Shown here piece by piece: positions 1 to 7,821 of a DNA stretch of 18,596 nt (its first letter is position 1; each line of letters starts with the position of its first letter). Both the position numbers and the translations under genes were made by a program. The notes beneath the pieces were generated by a model. The model was not told the origin of the DNA. It saw only the letters and a list, made by a program, of their open reading frames with translations, and searched no databases. Location: NCBI GenBank assembly GCA_003516285.1, contig DPCK01000020.1, positions 18,631-37,226 of the forward strand, read 5' to 3'. Origin of the DNA: Lutibacter sp. (GTDB lineage: Bacteria > Bacteroidota > Bacteroidia > Flavobacteriales > Flavobacteriaceae).

Positions 1-1
1 T

Positions 2-3000
2 CAAAATGATGAAAAAGAAAAACGTACAGATGAACTTAATAGCTTAGTTAAAAAATTACTAAAAAGTAAAGAGTTTTTATTTCAACGGGAGCAGGAATTC
101 CGTGCACTTGTTGAGAACAATCCCGATACTGTTAGCCGTTTCGACAAGAATTTCAGGTACCTCTATATCAATCACCCTATCGATACAGGGACTGGCATAT
201 CGGCGGAAAAGGTCATCGGAATGACAATTTATGAAAGAGGTTTTTCGGAAGACTTCATTTCCTGTCACGAACAGGCAATCGGGCACGTCTTTTCGACCGG
301 CACGGGAAAAACAGTTGAAATGGTTTTTCAAGAACCTAGCGGTTTGCGGCATTACGAAAATCGCTGGGAGCCAGAATTTGCGGCCGATGGCTCAGTTGAA
401 ACAGCACTTTGCATCTCGCGCGACATTACCGAACGCAAGCTCGCTGAACGACAAATGAACGAACTCAACGAACGATTTCTGCTCATTTCAAAAGCCACCA
501 ACGACTGCATTTACGATTGGGACCTTATTTCCAATCAAATTAGGTGGAGCGAAGCGCTTAGCCGGAATTTTAACTATCCGCCCGAAATAACAGAAACCGA
601 CATTCATTGGTGGGAAGATAAAATACACCCCGACGATATTGATGCTTTAATGCAAAGTGTTCAACAAGTATTTGATGAAAAGCTGGAAAACTGGAGCGAC
701 GAATACCGTTTTAGGCGTTTTGATGGCTCTTATGGTTCTGTTTTCGACAGGGGTATTGTGCTTTATGATAAAGATAAAAATCCTATCCGCTGGATTGGCT
801 CTTTTATGGACATTTCCGAACACAAGCAAGCCGAAGAAAAAATAATCAAAATTCAGGAGCAGCTTCAGGAGTCTGTAAAAGCAAGCGGTGTTGGTTTGTG
901 GAATTTGAATCTGCAAACCAACGAAACATATATGTCACCCGAATGGAAAAAGCAAATTGGGTACGATGATGATGAATTAAAAAATGAAATTGAAACCTAC
1001 CAAAACCATCTTCACCCAGATAATGTTAAAGCGATGACAGATGACACTAAAGAACTTATTGAAGGCACGCGCGATACTTATGAAGATGAATATCGTTTAC
1101 GCCATAAAGACGGCTCCTATCGCTGGATATTTGCCAATGCGGCTGTTAAACGCGATAAAAACGGAAAACCATTGTACTTATATGGTTCCCATCTTGATAT
1201 AACGGCCAGTAAGCTGGCAGAGGAGAAAATTAATTTAATGAACCAGCAATTAAATTTGTTATTGGAAAATTCACCAATAATAATTTATACCTGTAATGCA
1301 TTTGGAAATTTCGACGCAACCTATATCAGCCAAAATATCAAAGGACAATTGGGTTATGACTCTAAAGAATTTTTGGAAACTCCCCATTTTTGGGCCAATA
1401 ATATTCATCCTGATGATAAGGAAGCTGTTTTTAATGGAATTTCCAAGCTATTTGAAAATGGAGAATATTGGCATCAATACAAATTTAAACATAAAAATGG
1501 CACTTGGCGATGGATGTCCGATTCATTGAAATTGATAATGGATGAAAATGGCGCTCCAAAAGAAATTCTCGGTTATTGGGAGGATATCACAGAAGAGAGG
1601 CAAGCAGCAGAAGAAATCAAAAATAGCGAAACCAGGTTTAGGACGCTCTATGAGTCTATCGATGATGCCATATTTTTAATGGATAAAGGAGTCTTTACCG
1701 AATGCAATACCATAACACCTAAAATGTTTGGATGTGCAAGAGTAGACATCATTGGGCATAGTCCCATTGAATTCTCTCCCGAAAAGCAAAAAGACGGACG
1801 TTTGTCTTTGGAGAAGGCGATGGAGAAAATTAACGCCGCTTTAAATGGCAAGCCCCAAAATTTTGAATGGACCCATTGCCATCTCGATGGTTCCTTATTT
1901 GAAGCTGAGGTGTCTTTAAGCACCCTAGAACTGAGCGATAAAGTTTTTATACGGGCAATTGTTAAGGACATTACGGAAAGGAAACAAGCCGAAGAATCCA
2001 TAAAAATATTTGCCCAAGCCATAAAAAACTCAGGAGAAAGTATTTGCCTAACTGATGTTGACAACAAGATAAATTTTGTGAATAAAGCAATGTGTGAATT
2101 GTATGGCTATTCCCAAGAAGAATTTCTTGGTCAAAACATAGAAATGTTGCGCCCTAAAAACGATTCAAAAGATTTAAGTAATGAAATAAAGCAAGCGACC
2201 ATTCAGCAAGGAAATTGGCAAAATGAACTCATCAACGTAAAAAAAGACGGAACCGAATTTCCGGTTTTCCTTTCCACTTCACAGGTAATTGATGAATACT
2301 CAAATATCATTTCATTTATAGGCATTGCCAGAGATATTACAGAGGAAAAGAACGCGAAGGAAGCAATACTTAATTTAAACAAAACCCTGGAGCAAAAAGT
2401 TGCCGACAAAACAAACCAATTGGCACTTATTAATGAAAATCTTACCCAAGAAATTGAACAACGCAAACAGGCAGAAATGACGCTTATAAACGCAAAACAT
2501 GAATTGGAGAAGGCCATAGTCTCCAAAAGCGAATTATTTTCGCGCGTGAGCCACGAACTTCGCACACCCCTTAACGGCATTTTGGGTTTTGCCCAACTCC
2601 TGGAAATGGGTGACCTCGCCCCTGCCCAAAAAAAAGGCGTAAATCAAATTCTGAAAAGCGGAAGACACCTGCTTGATTTGGTAAATGAAGTGCTGGAACT
2701 TTCAAAATCCGAAAATTTTGAATTTACTGTTTCTTTGGAGCCAGTTTATTTGAAAGGCATTATTCTTGAAACCGTTGCCATAAGCCAGCCTTTTGCCATA
2801 AAAAATAACATCGCCATTGAAACGGAAAATTTAGATGAAGAAAATATTTATGTGCTGGCCGATTATCAAAAACTGACACACGTGTTGCTAAACATCATTA
2901 ACAATGCCATAAAATACAATAAAGATGGAGGTTTGGTAACGGTAAAAGCAACGAAAATCGAAAATCAAAAAATAAGAATTAGCATCACAGACACCGGGGA

Positions 3001-3634
3001 AGGAATTCCTGAGGAAGAATTTTTCAAACTTTTTAAGCCATTTCTGCGCATTGGAACAAACATTACAGACATGGAAGGAACCGGGCTTGGACTGGCAGTT
3101 TCCAAAAAATTGACTGAAGCTATGAAAGGAACCATTGGCGCTGAAAGTGAAGCCGGAAAAGGAAGCACCTTTTGGATTGAGCTTTTGCAAGATGAGGGAC
3201 AGTTGGAACGATACGAACGAGAAACCGTTATTGGGGAATTCCCCGTTAACAACAACACCAAAACCAAAACGCTGCTGTACATTGAAAACAATATTGCCAA
3301 CCAAAATTTGATAAAACAAATTATAAACACCCATCGCCCGGCAATTCAATTAATCGCCAGTTTGTATGGCAAAGACACCGTAAAGCTGGCAGTGGATTAT
3401 AAGCCGGATTTAATTTTGCTAGATCTTGACCTGTCAAATATTCACGGCATTGAAGTAATTGGGCTTATGAAAAAGAACCCCCAAATAAATAAAATTCCGG
3501 TGATTATTTTAAGTGCCGACGACAAGGACAAACAAATAAAAAAATTACTGAATTTGGGAGTTAAAGCCTACCTAACAAAACCGCTGAATTTGCTGGAATT
3601 TTTGAAAACCATAGATGAAATTATGAATGATTAG
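2..3634 (+). CDS. Multi-PAS hybrid sensor histidine kinase (5' end outside window)
   Basis: Cytoplasmic hybrid kinase expected to sense signals through stacked PAS domains, autophosphorylate a histidine and pass the phosphate to its own receiver. The frame is open from base 2, so the ATG at 221 is internal: bases 2-220 already encode the first half of a PAS domain (EFRALVENNPD). 1210 residues are visible. Six PAS units follow one another at about residues 34-150, 157-279, 281-405, 406-535, 536-663 and 664-785, each closed by a linker of the DITERKxAE type. A coiled coil, the HisKA motif SHELRTPLNG (His codon at 2552), and the HATPase boxes DTGEGIP (about 2990) and GTGLGLA (about 3077) come next. 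The C-terminal receiver has its Asp codon at 3422 and Lys in LTKPL. Its acidic pocket reads IENN, where E-D is usual. No membrane segment is visible. The receiver-containing kinase at 3716 follows on the same strand, 81 bp later. Ligand and output are unknown. Confidence 0.93.
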   Translation, partial: QNDEKEKRTDELNSLVKKLLKSKEFLFQREQEFRALVENNPDTVSRFDKNFRYLYINHPIDTGTGISAEKVIGMTIYERGFSEDFISCHEQAIGHVFSTGTGKTVEMVFQEPSGLRHYENRWEPEFAADGSVETALCISRDITERKLAERQMNELNERFLLISKATNDCIYDWDLISNQIRWSEALSRNFNYPPEITETDIHWWEDKIHPDDIDALMQSVQQVFDEKLENWSDEYRFRRFDGSYGSVFDRGIVLYDKDKNPIRWIGSFMDISEHKQAEEKIIKIQEQLQESVKASGVGLWNLNLQTNETYMSPEWKKQIGYDDDELKNEIETYQNHLHPDNVKAMTDDTKELIEGTRDTYEDEYRLRHKDGSYRWIFANAAVKRDKNGKPLYLYGSHLDITASKLAEEKINLMNQQLNLLLENSPIIIYTCNAFGNFDATYISQNIKGQLGYDSKEFLETPHFWANNIHPDDKEAVFNGISKLFENGEYWHQYKFKHKNGTWRWMSDSLKLIMDENGAPKEILGYWEDITEERQAAEEIKNSETRFRTLYESIDDAIFLMDKGVFTECNTITPKMFGCARVDIIGHSPIEFSPEKQKDGRLSLEKAMEKINAALNGKPQNFEWTHCHLDGSLFEAEVSLSTLELSDKVFIRAIVKDITERKQAEESIKIFAQAIKNSGESICLTDVDNKINFVNKAMCELYGYSQEEFLGQNIEMLRPKNDSKDLSNEIKQATIQQGNWQNELINVKKDGTEFPVFLSTSQVIDEYSNIISFIGIARDITEEKNAKEAILNLNKTLEQKVADKTNQLALINENLTQEIEQRKQAEMTLINAKHELEKAIVSKSELFSRVSHELRTPLNGILGFAQLLEMGDLAPAQKKGVNQILKSGRHLLDLVNEVLELSKSENFEFTVSLEPVYLKGIILETVAISQPFAIKNNIAIETENLDEENIYVLADYQKLTHVLLNIINNAIKYNKDGGLVTVKATKIENQKIRISITDTGEGIPEEEFFKLFKPFLRIGTNITDMEGTGLGLAVSKKLTEAMKGTIGAESEAGKGSTFWIELLQDEGQLERYERETVIGEFPVNNNTKTKTLLYIENNIANQNLIKQIINTHRPAIQLIASLYGKDTVKLAVDYKPDLILLDLDLSNIHGIEVIGLMKKNPQINKIPVIILSADDKDKQIKKLLNLGVKAYLTKPLNLLEFLKTIDEIMND

Positions 3635-3665
3635 TGATGAACAATTAAAAAATTTAAGAAATAAG

Positions 3666-3696
3666 TCCTTCCCTTTGGGACGGATTTAGGATTGGA
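3666..3696. repeat. Small hairpin-forming intergenic element
   Basis: The spacer between the two kinase genes contains TCCTTCCCTTTGGGACGG and then ATTTAGGATTGG. TCCC-TTT-GGGA or GTCC/GGAC can pair as a short stem. The pattern (pyrimidine block, CTTTGGG turn, purine block) resembles degenerate dispersed intergenic repeats that I recall from flavobacterial genomes. It has no following T-run, so it is not a convincing terminator. Identity as a dispersed repeat is inference. Confidence 0.3.
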
Positions 3697-3715
3697 AATT
3701 TTAAAACCTAAAAAA

Positions 3716-5359
3716 ATGCTAGACAAAAACTTAAAAAACGCAAAAATTCTAATTATTGATGACCAACAACATAATATTGACGTGCTTACCGGTTTGCTTG
3801 AAATAACGGGCTATAAAAACTACACAACCTGCTCAGATTCCCGAAAAGTGACCGATTTGTACAACACTTTTAAACCCCATTTAATTCTGCTTGATTTAAT
3901 GATGCCCCATTTCGACGGATTTCAGATAATGGAACAATTGAAATCACTTGTCTCGGCCGGCACTTTTTTGCCCATATTGGTGCTTACCGCCGATATTAAA
4001 ACAGAAACAAAACAACAGGCTCTTTCCAATGGCGCCTCAGATTTTTTAACCAAACCATTTGATTTGATTGAAGTGGAACTTCGAACCAGAAATTTACTTA
4101 AATCGCTTTACCTGCATCAGCAATTGGAAAATCAAAATCTTATTTTGGAAGAAAAAGTGAAGGAAAGAACCGCGGAACTGGAGAAAACCAATATTGAGTT
4201 AGTCGCATCCAAAGATAAAGCCGAAGAAAGCAACCGTTTAAAAACTGCCTTCCTTTCCAATATGTCCCACGAAATAAGAACGCCGATGAATGGTATCCTG
4301 AACTTTTCCGAACTGCTAAAAGACCCGGAACTCAAAATTGAGAAACAACAAGTGTTTTTAAATGTCATAGAAAAAAGCGCCAAACGCCTGCTGGTTACCG
4401 TGAATAATATTGTTGATATTTCTAAAATTGAGTCTGGCTTAATGAACCTATATATTTCAGAATTTGACTTAAACAAACAAATAGAAGAAATTGAGGCCTT
4501 TTTTATTCCGGAAACCGAAAAAAAAGGAATTCAGTTTATCGTTACAAATACCATCCCAAACCAGGATTCGCTCATCAGCTCCGATTCAGAAAAAATCCAT
4601 TCAATACTTTTAAATTTGGTGAAAAACGCCATTAAATTCACGATGGAAGGGAGTGTTGAATTGGTATGTTCCAAAAAAGGAAATCGGCTGGAATTTTATG
4701 TGAAAGACACAGGAATTGGAATTCCCTTAGACAGACAGCCTTTTATTTTTGACCGATTTGTGCAGGCAGACATTGAAGATAAGGCCGTTTATGAAGGTTC
4801 TGGTTTAGGGTTAGCCATCTCAAAAGCATATGCAGAAATGCTGGGTGGTAAATTATGGGTAAAATCAGAATACGGCAATGGCTCCATATTTTATTTTACT
4901 ATGCCGCTCCAAACAGGCGAAAAAGAACAAAAAAATTTTGAAGACCCAACAAAAGCAACAGATTATTCAAATAAAATTAATAAAATAAAAATTTTAATTG
5001 CTGAAGATGATAAAAACTCAAGCATATTATTAGGTGCTATCCTCGCTGATATAAATTCAGAAATATTGTATGCAAAAACAGGTGTTGAAGCAGTAGAGAC
5101 TTGCCAAGAACATCCTGATATAAATTTAATCTTGATGGATGTTAAAATGAATGGCTATGAAGCCACCAAGCAAATTCGTCTATTCAATGAAAATATCATT
5201 ATAATTGCCCAATCTGCCTATGCCCTGGTAGGCGAAAGCGAAAGAGCGATAAATGCCGGGTGCAATTCCTATATTTCAAAACCCTTTACAAAAGTTGAAT
5301 TAATGGACCAGTTATACGAATACTTTGCGGTAACAACTGTTGAAAAAAATAATTATTGA
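3716..5359 (+). CDS. Receiver-kinase-receiver hybrid histidine kinase
   Basis: Soluble hybrid kinase of 547 residues from the ATG at 3716. An in-frame TTG at 3692 would add eight residues, but the ATG sits at the usual distance before the first receiver strand (KILIIDDQ), so I prefer it. Order: receiver 1 (about residues 10-130, acid pair DD, phosphoacceptor in LILLDLMMP, Lys in LTKPF); coiled coil with the VKERTAELEK motif; HisKA with FLSNMSHEIRTPMNG (His185, codon at 4268); HATPase with N-box VKNAIKF, DTGIGIP and GSGLGLA; receiver 2 (about residues 425-540, acid pair ED, Asp475, Lys in ISKPF). Receiver 2 reads MDVKMNGYEA where the family usually has MDxxMPxMxGYEA, so three loop residues just after the phosphoacceptor are missing. 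It follows the multi-PAS kinase on the same strand and may take phosphate from it through receiver 1. That partnership is inferred from position only. Confidence 0.92.
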   Translation: MLDKNLKNAKILIIDDQQHNIDVLTGLLEITGYKNYTTCSDSRKVTDLYNTFKPHLILLDLMMPHFDGFQIMEQLKSLVSAGTFLPILVLTADIKTETKQQALSNGASDFLTKPFDLIEVELRTRNLLKSLYLHQQLENQNLILEEKVKERTAELEKTNIELVASKDKAEESNRLKTAFLSNMSHEIRTPMNGILNFSELLKDPELKIEKQQVFLNVIEKSAKRLLVTVNNIVDISKIESGLMNLYISEFDLNKQIEEIEAFFIPETEKKGIQFIVTNTIPNQDSLISSDSEKIHSILLNLVKNAIKFTMEGSVELVCSKKGNRLEFYVKDTGIGIPLDRQPFIFDRFVQADIEDKAVYEGSGLGLAISKAYAEMLGGKLWVKSEYGNGSIFYFTMPLQTGEKEQKNFEDPTKATDYSNKINKIKILIAEDDKNSSILLGAILADINSEILYAKTGVEAVETCQEHPDINLILMDVKMNGYEATKQIRLFNENIIIIAQSAYALVGESERAINAGCNSYISKPFTKVELMDQLYEYFAVTTVEKNNY

Positions 5360-5545
5360 AAATAAGTTAAATGAATAGCGCCTATAGTTTGAAACGCCTA
5401 AAATGCCTAATCTAATTGGATTTGAGCTTAAAAAATGAATCAAAACAGTACGATTTTTTTTAAATTTTAAACGACTGATTATTAGTATAATTGAAACTTT
5501 TTTCATATCGTAAAAACGCGTTTTTTTAAATTAAGTACGCCAAAC

Positions 5546-5590
5546 TTTAGGCACTCTAAGCACTGATAAGTTATTTCAATTTTAGGCACT
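5546..5590. repeat. Paired 10-bp direct repeat TTTAGGCACT
   Basis: TTTAGGCACT occurs at 5546-5555 and again at 5581-5590, starts 35 bp apart, with a partial copy (AAGCACT, 5558-5564) between them. The second copy ends about 40 bp before the putative rluF -7 box, a position where an activator or repressor could bind. Function is inferred from placement only. Confidence 0.35.
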
Positions 5591-5629
5591 AATTTTCTTT
5601 TATTGGTTTATGTTGCTGAGTTTATTCAC

Positions 5630-5637
5630 TAACTTTG
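5630..5637 (+). promoter_or_regulatory. Putative Bacteroidota -7 box for rluF
   Basis: TAACTTTG matches the Bacteroidota consensus TAnnTTTG exactly and lies 19 bp before the GTG start of rluF, which predicts a short leader. I see no clean -33 TTG at ideal spacing; the TTG at 5603-5605 is slightly too far upstream. Confidence 0.5.
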
Positions 5638-5656
5638 CATTTTGAAATAAGTAACG

Positions 5657-6418
5657 GTGGAAAAAACAAACGAAAATTCGGTTAATTTAAACAAATACAT
5701 CAGCAGCACCGGGATTTGCTCTCGACGAGAAGCTGAAAAATGGATTGTTGATGGTTTTGTAACCATTAACGATCAACCCACACAATTGGGAAACCGTGTT
5801 TTTGAAGGTGATGTGGTAAAAATAAAGGGCAAACCTATAAACATAAAACCTAAAACTTTGTACATCGCCTTTAACAAACCCGTTGGCATTGTTTGCACCA
5901 CCGATTTAAAAGAACGCAAAAATATTGTCGATTTTATCAAGCATCCGCAACGACTTTTCCCTGTCGGAAGGTTAGACAAACCCTCGCAAGGATTGATATT
6001 TTTAACCAACGACGGCGATATTGTCAATAAAATTTTGAGGGCCGGAAACAACCACGAAAAAGAATATATCGTAACGGTAAGGCAACCAATTTCTTCGGAA
6101 TTTATTGAGAAGATGGGTGGCGGACTTCCAATTTTGGACACCATCACAAAAAAATGTAAGGTGATCAAATTAAATGATTACAGCTTTAAAATTGTGTTAA
6201 CCCAAGGCTTAAACCGCCAAATAAGAAGAATGTGTGATTATTTAAATTATGATGTTACCAGCCTAAAACGCACCCGAATTATGAACGTGAATTTAGATGG
6301 TATAAAAGTTGGTGAATGGCGTGAATTATCGGAAAAAGAGATGCTTGAAATCAACAATATGATTTCAGATTCCTCAAAAACGCAAGAAGCTTCAGCAGAT
6401 GTCCATAAAAAGAAATAG
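5657..6418 (+). CDS. rluF: RluF-like 23S rRNA pseudouridine synthase
   Basis: Converts a specific uridine to pseudouridine in RNA. In E. coli, RluF modifies 23S rRNA U2604 and also tRNA-Tyr U35; the same target here is an inference from similarity. The protein has 253 residues. An N-terminal S4 RNA-binding domain occupies about residues 8-60 (VNLNKYISSTGICSRREAE). The catalytic domain carries GRLDKPSQGLIFLTNDGD with the invariant Asp, then RAGNNHEKEY, which is typical of RluF within the RsuA/RluB/E/F group. GLNRQIRRMC and LKRTRIMNV lie near the C-terminus. The start is GTG at 5657, the first start placing the S4 domain correctly, with a Bacteroidota -7 box just upstream. The tail after about residue 235 (DSSKTQEASADVHKKK) is low-complexity and probably disordered. 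It is probably monocistronic, since tgt has its own promoter candidate. Confidence 0.9.
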   Translation: MEKTNENSVNLNKYISSTGICSRREAEKWIVDGFVTINDQPTQLGNRVFEGDVVKIKGKPINIKPKTLYIAFNKPVGIVCTTDLKERKNIVDFIKHPQRLFPVGRLDKPSQGLIFLTNDGDIVNKILRAGNNHEKEYIVTVRQPISSEFIEKMGGGLPILDTITKKCKVIKLNDYSFKIVLTQGLNRQIRRMCDYLNYDVTSLKRTRIMNVNLDGIKVGEWRELSEKEMLEINNMISDSSKTQEASADVHKKK

Positions 6419-6533
6419 CAATATTTTTTACTATCACTTTCCTAAGGAAAGAGAGTTTGATTTGGTTCTACAAAGAACTTATACTTCCGTTCTCGGTCTT
6501 CTGTCTTCTGACACAATTTAAAATTATTGAAAC

Positions 6534-6566
6534 CTTCAAACTTTCCAACTTTTAACTTTCAACTTT
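6534..6566. repeat. AACTTT-type short tandem repeat upstream of tgt
   Basis: AACTTT recurs at 6539, 6547, 6554 and 6561, a 7-8 bp period, immediately before the tgt promoter box. A similar AACTTCTAA array precedes nnr. The repeats are degenerate and their role is unknown. Confidence 0.5.
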
Positions 6567-6578
6567 GATTCTAATCAG

Positions 6579-6586
6579 TATCTTTG
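6579..6586 (+). promoter_or_regulatory. Putative Bacteroidota -7 box for tgt
   Basis: TATCTTTG matches TAnnTTTG and ends only 6 bp before the ATG at 6593, so transcription would begin at or within a few bases of the start codon. The TTTC at 6557-6560 is a poor -33 candidate, 18 bp upstream. Confidence 0.5.
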
Positions 6587-6592
6587 CCGACT

Positions 6593-7723
6593 ATGCAATT
6601 TGAATTAAAAACAACCGACCCGCAAAGCAAGGCCAGAGCTGGCGTAATCACTACCGATCACGGAGAAATTGAAACGCCAATTTTTATGCCTGTTGGAACC
6701 GTAGGTTCCGTAAAAGGCGTGCACCAAAGCGAATTAAAAGACGAAATAAACCCTGATATCATTTTAGGGAACACCTACCATTTATATTTACGTCCGCAAA
6801 CAACCATTTTAGAGCAAGCCGGCGGTTTGCATAAATTTATGAATTGGGACCGCAATATTTTGACGGACAGCGGTGGATATCAGGTATATTCGCTATCAGA
6901 AAGCCGTAAAATTAAGGAAGAAGGCGTAAAATTTAAAAGCCATATTGATGGCTCATATCACACTTTCACGCCTGAAAATGTAATGGATATCCAACGTACC
7001 ATCGGTGCCGATATCATTATGGCATTTGATGAATGCACACCGTACCCTTGTGATTATGCTTATGCAAAACGGTCAATGCATTTAACACATCGCTGGTTAA
7101 ACCGTTGTGTCACACATCTGGAAAAAACACCATTTAAATACGGTTACACCCAAGCCTTTTTCCCAATTGTGCAAGGAAGCACGTATAAAGATTTAAGAAA
7201 GCAATCGGCCGAATTCATCGCATCTGTTGGTGCGGAAGGAAATGCGATTGGCGGACTTTCAGTGGGAGAGCCTGCGGATGAAATGTATGAAATGACCGAA
7301 GTTGTGACCGCAATTTTACCCGAAGACAAACCGCGTTATTTAATGGGCGTAGGCACGCCAGCCAACATTTTGGAAAATATCGCCTTGGGAATTGATATGT
7401 TTGATTGTGTGATGCCAACCAGAAATGCCCGAAACGGGATGTTATTTACGGCCAACGGCACCATCAACATCAAAAATAAAAAATGGGAAAATGATTTTTC
7501 TCCGATTGATGAAATGGACATCACTTTTGTGGATAAAATGTATTCAAAAGCCTATCTGCGCCATTTATTTATTTCAAAAGAATTGCTTGGAAAACAAATT
7601 GCTTCCATACACAATTTAGGTTTTTATTTATGGTTGGTTCGTGAAGCAAGAAAGCATATATTAGCCGGAGATTTTACGCCTTGGAAAAACAGGATGGTGA
7701 AACAGATGGATAACAGGATGTAA
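6593..7723 (+). CDS. tgt: tRNA-guanine(34) transglycosylase (Bacteroidota form lacking zinc cysteines)
   Basis: Exchanges guanine 34 in GUN anticodons for the queuosine precursor preQ1, in the cytoplasm. I start it at the ATG at 6593 (376 residues, MQFELKTTDPQSKARAG). The in-frame TTG at 6584 lies inside the putative promoter box. Catalytic motifs are intact: TDSGGYQVYS with Asp92 (equivalent of the substrate-binding Asp) and FDCVMPTRNARNG with Asp271 (nucleophile). The C-terminal metal site is unusual. Where E. coli-type enzymes have C-x-C-x-x-C before the (Y/F)SRAYLxHL segment, this one has Asp309, Thr311 and Asp314 before YSKAYLRHL, while the fourth ligand, His340 in IHNLGFY, is kept. An LptF/LptG-family gene follows after 98 bp on the same strand and may be cotranscribed. 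Function is confident; the metal status is open. Confidence 0.96.
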   Translation: MQFELKTTDPQSKARAGVITTDHGEIETPIFMPVGTVGSVKGVHQSELKDEINPDIILGNTYHLYLRPQTTILEQAGGLHKFMNWDRNILTDSGGYQVYSLSESRKIKEEGVKFKSHIDGSYHTFTPENVMDIQRTIGADIIMAFDECTPYPCDYAYAKRSMHLTHRWLNRCVTHLEKTPFKYGYTQAFFPIVQGSTYKDLRKQSAEFIASVGAEGNAIGGLSVGEPADEMYEMTEVVTAILPEDKPRYLMGVGTPANILENIALGIDMFDCVMPTRNARNGMLFTANGTINIKNKKWENDFSPIDEMDITFVDKMYSKAYLRHLFISKELLGKQIASIHNLGFYLWLVREARKHILAGDFTPWKNRMVKQMDNRM

Positions 7724-7821
7724 TAAATTGAGAAGACAGAAAATAAAAGGGGAAAAAGACCATAGAATTCAATTTCAAGATTAATTAATAGATTACCAAA
7801 TTCAACGATTAAACAATCAAC

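Larger units (their letters stand above)
5360..5656. other. Intergenic spacer upstream of rluF
   Basis: AT-rich 297-bp spacer with no credible ORF. It holds the putative rluF promoter box at 5630-5637 and two exact copies of TTTAGGCACT (5546-5555 and 5581-5590), with a related TAAGCACT between them. A palindrome, AAAAACGCGTTTTT (5512-5525), is the only terminator candidate after the kinase gene and is weak. Confidence 0.6.

Noticed and set aside
221..223. ATG as the start of the first kinase
   Set aside because: The reading frame is open to base 2, and the upstream codons encode the first half of a PAS domain, so the true start lies outside the window.
2203..2580. Antisense ORFs inside the kinase genes (this one and those at 1648-2067 and 2888-3349)
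   Set aside because: They lie opposite strongly supported coding sequence and their translations show no domain. They are shadows of the real genes.
5512..5525. Palindrome AAAAACGCGTTTTT as terminator of the second kinase gene
   Set aside because: Once a loop is allowed, the stem is only A:T pairs. It is also about 150 bp after the stop codon.
6437..6451. CTTTCC-TAA-GGAAAG hairpin after rluF as terminator
   Set aside because: The stem is short with a 3-nt loop, and it is followed by GAGAG without a T-run.
6584..6586. TTG as the tgt start codon
   Set aside because: It is inside the probable -7 promoter box, and the ATG at 6593 gives the normal Tgt N-terminus.
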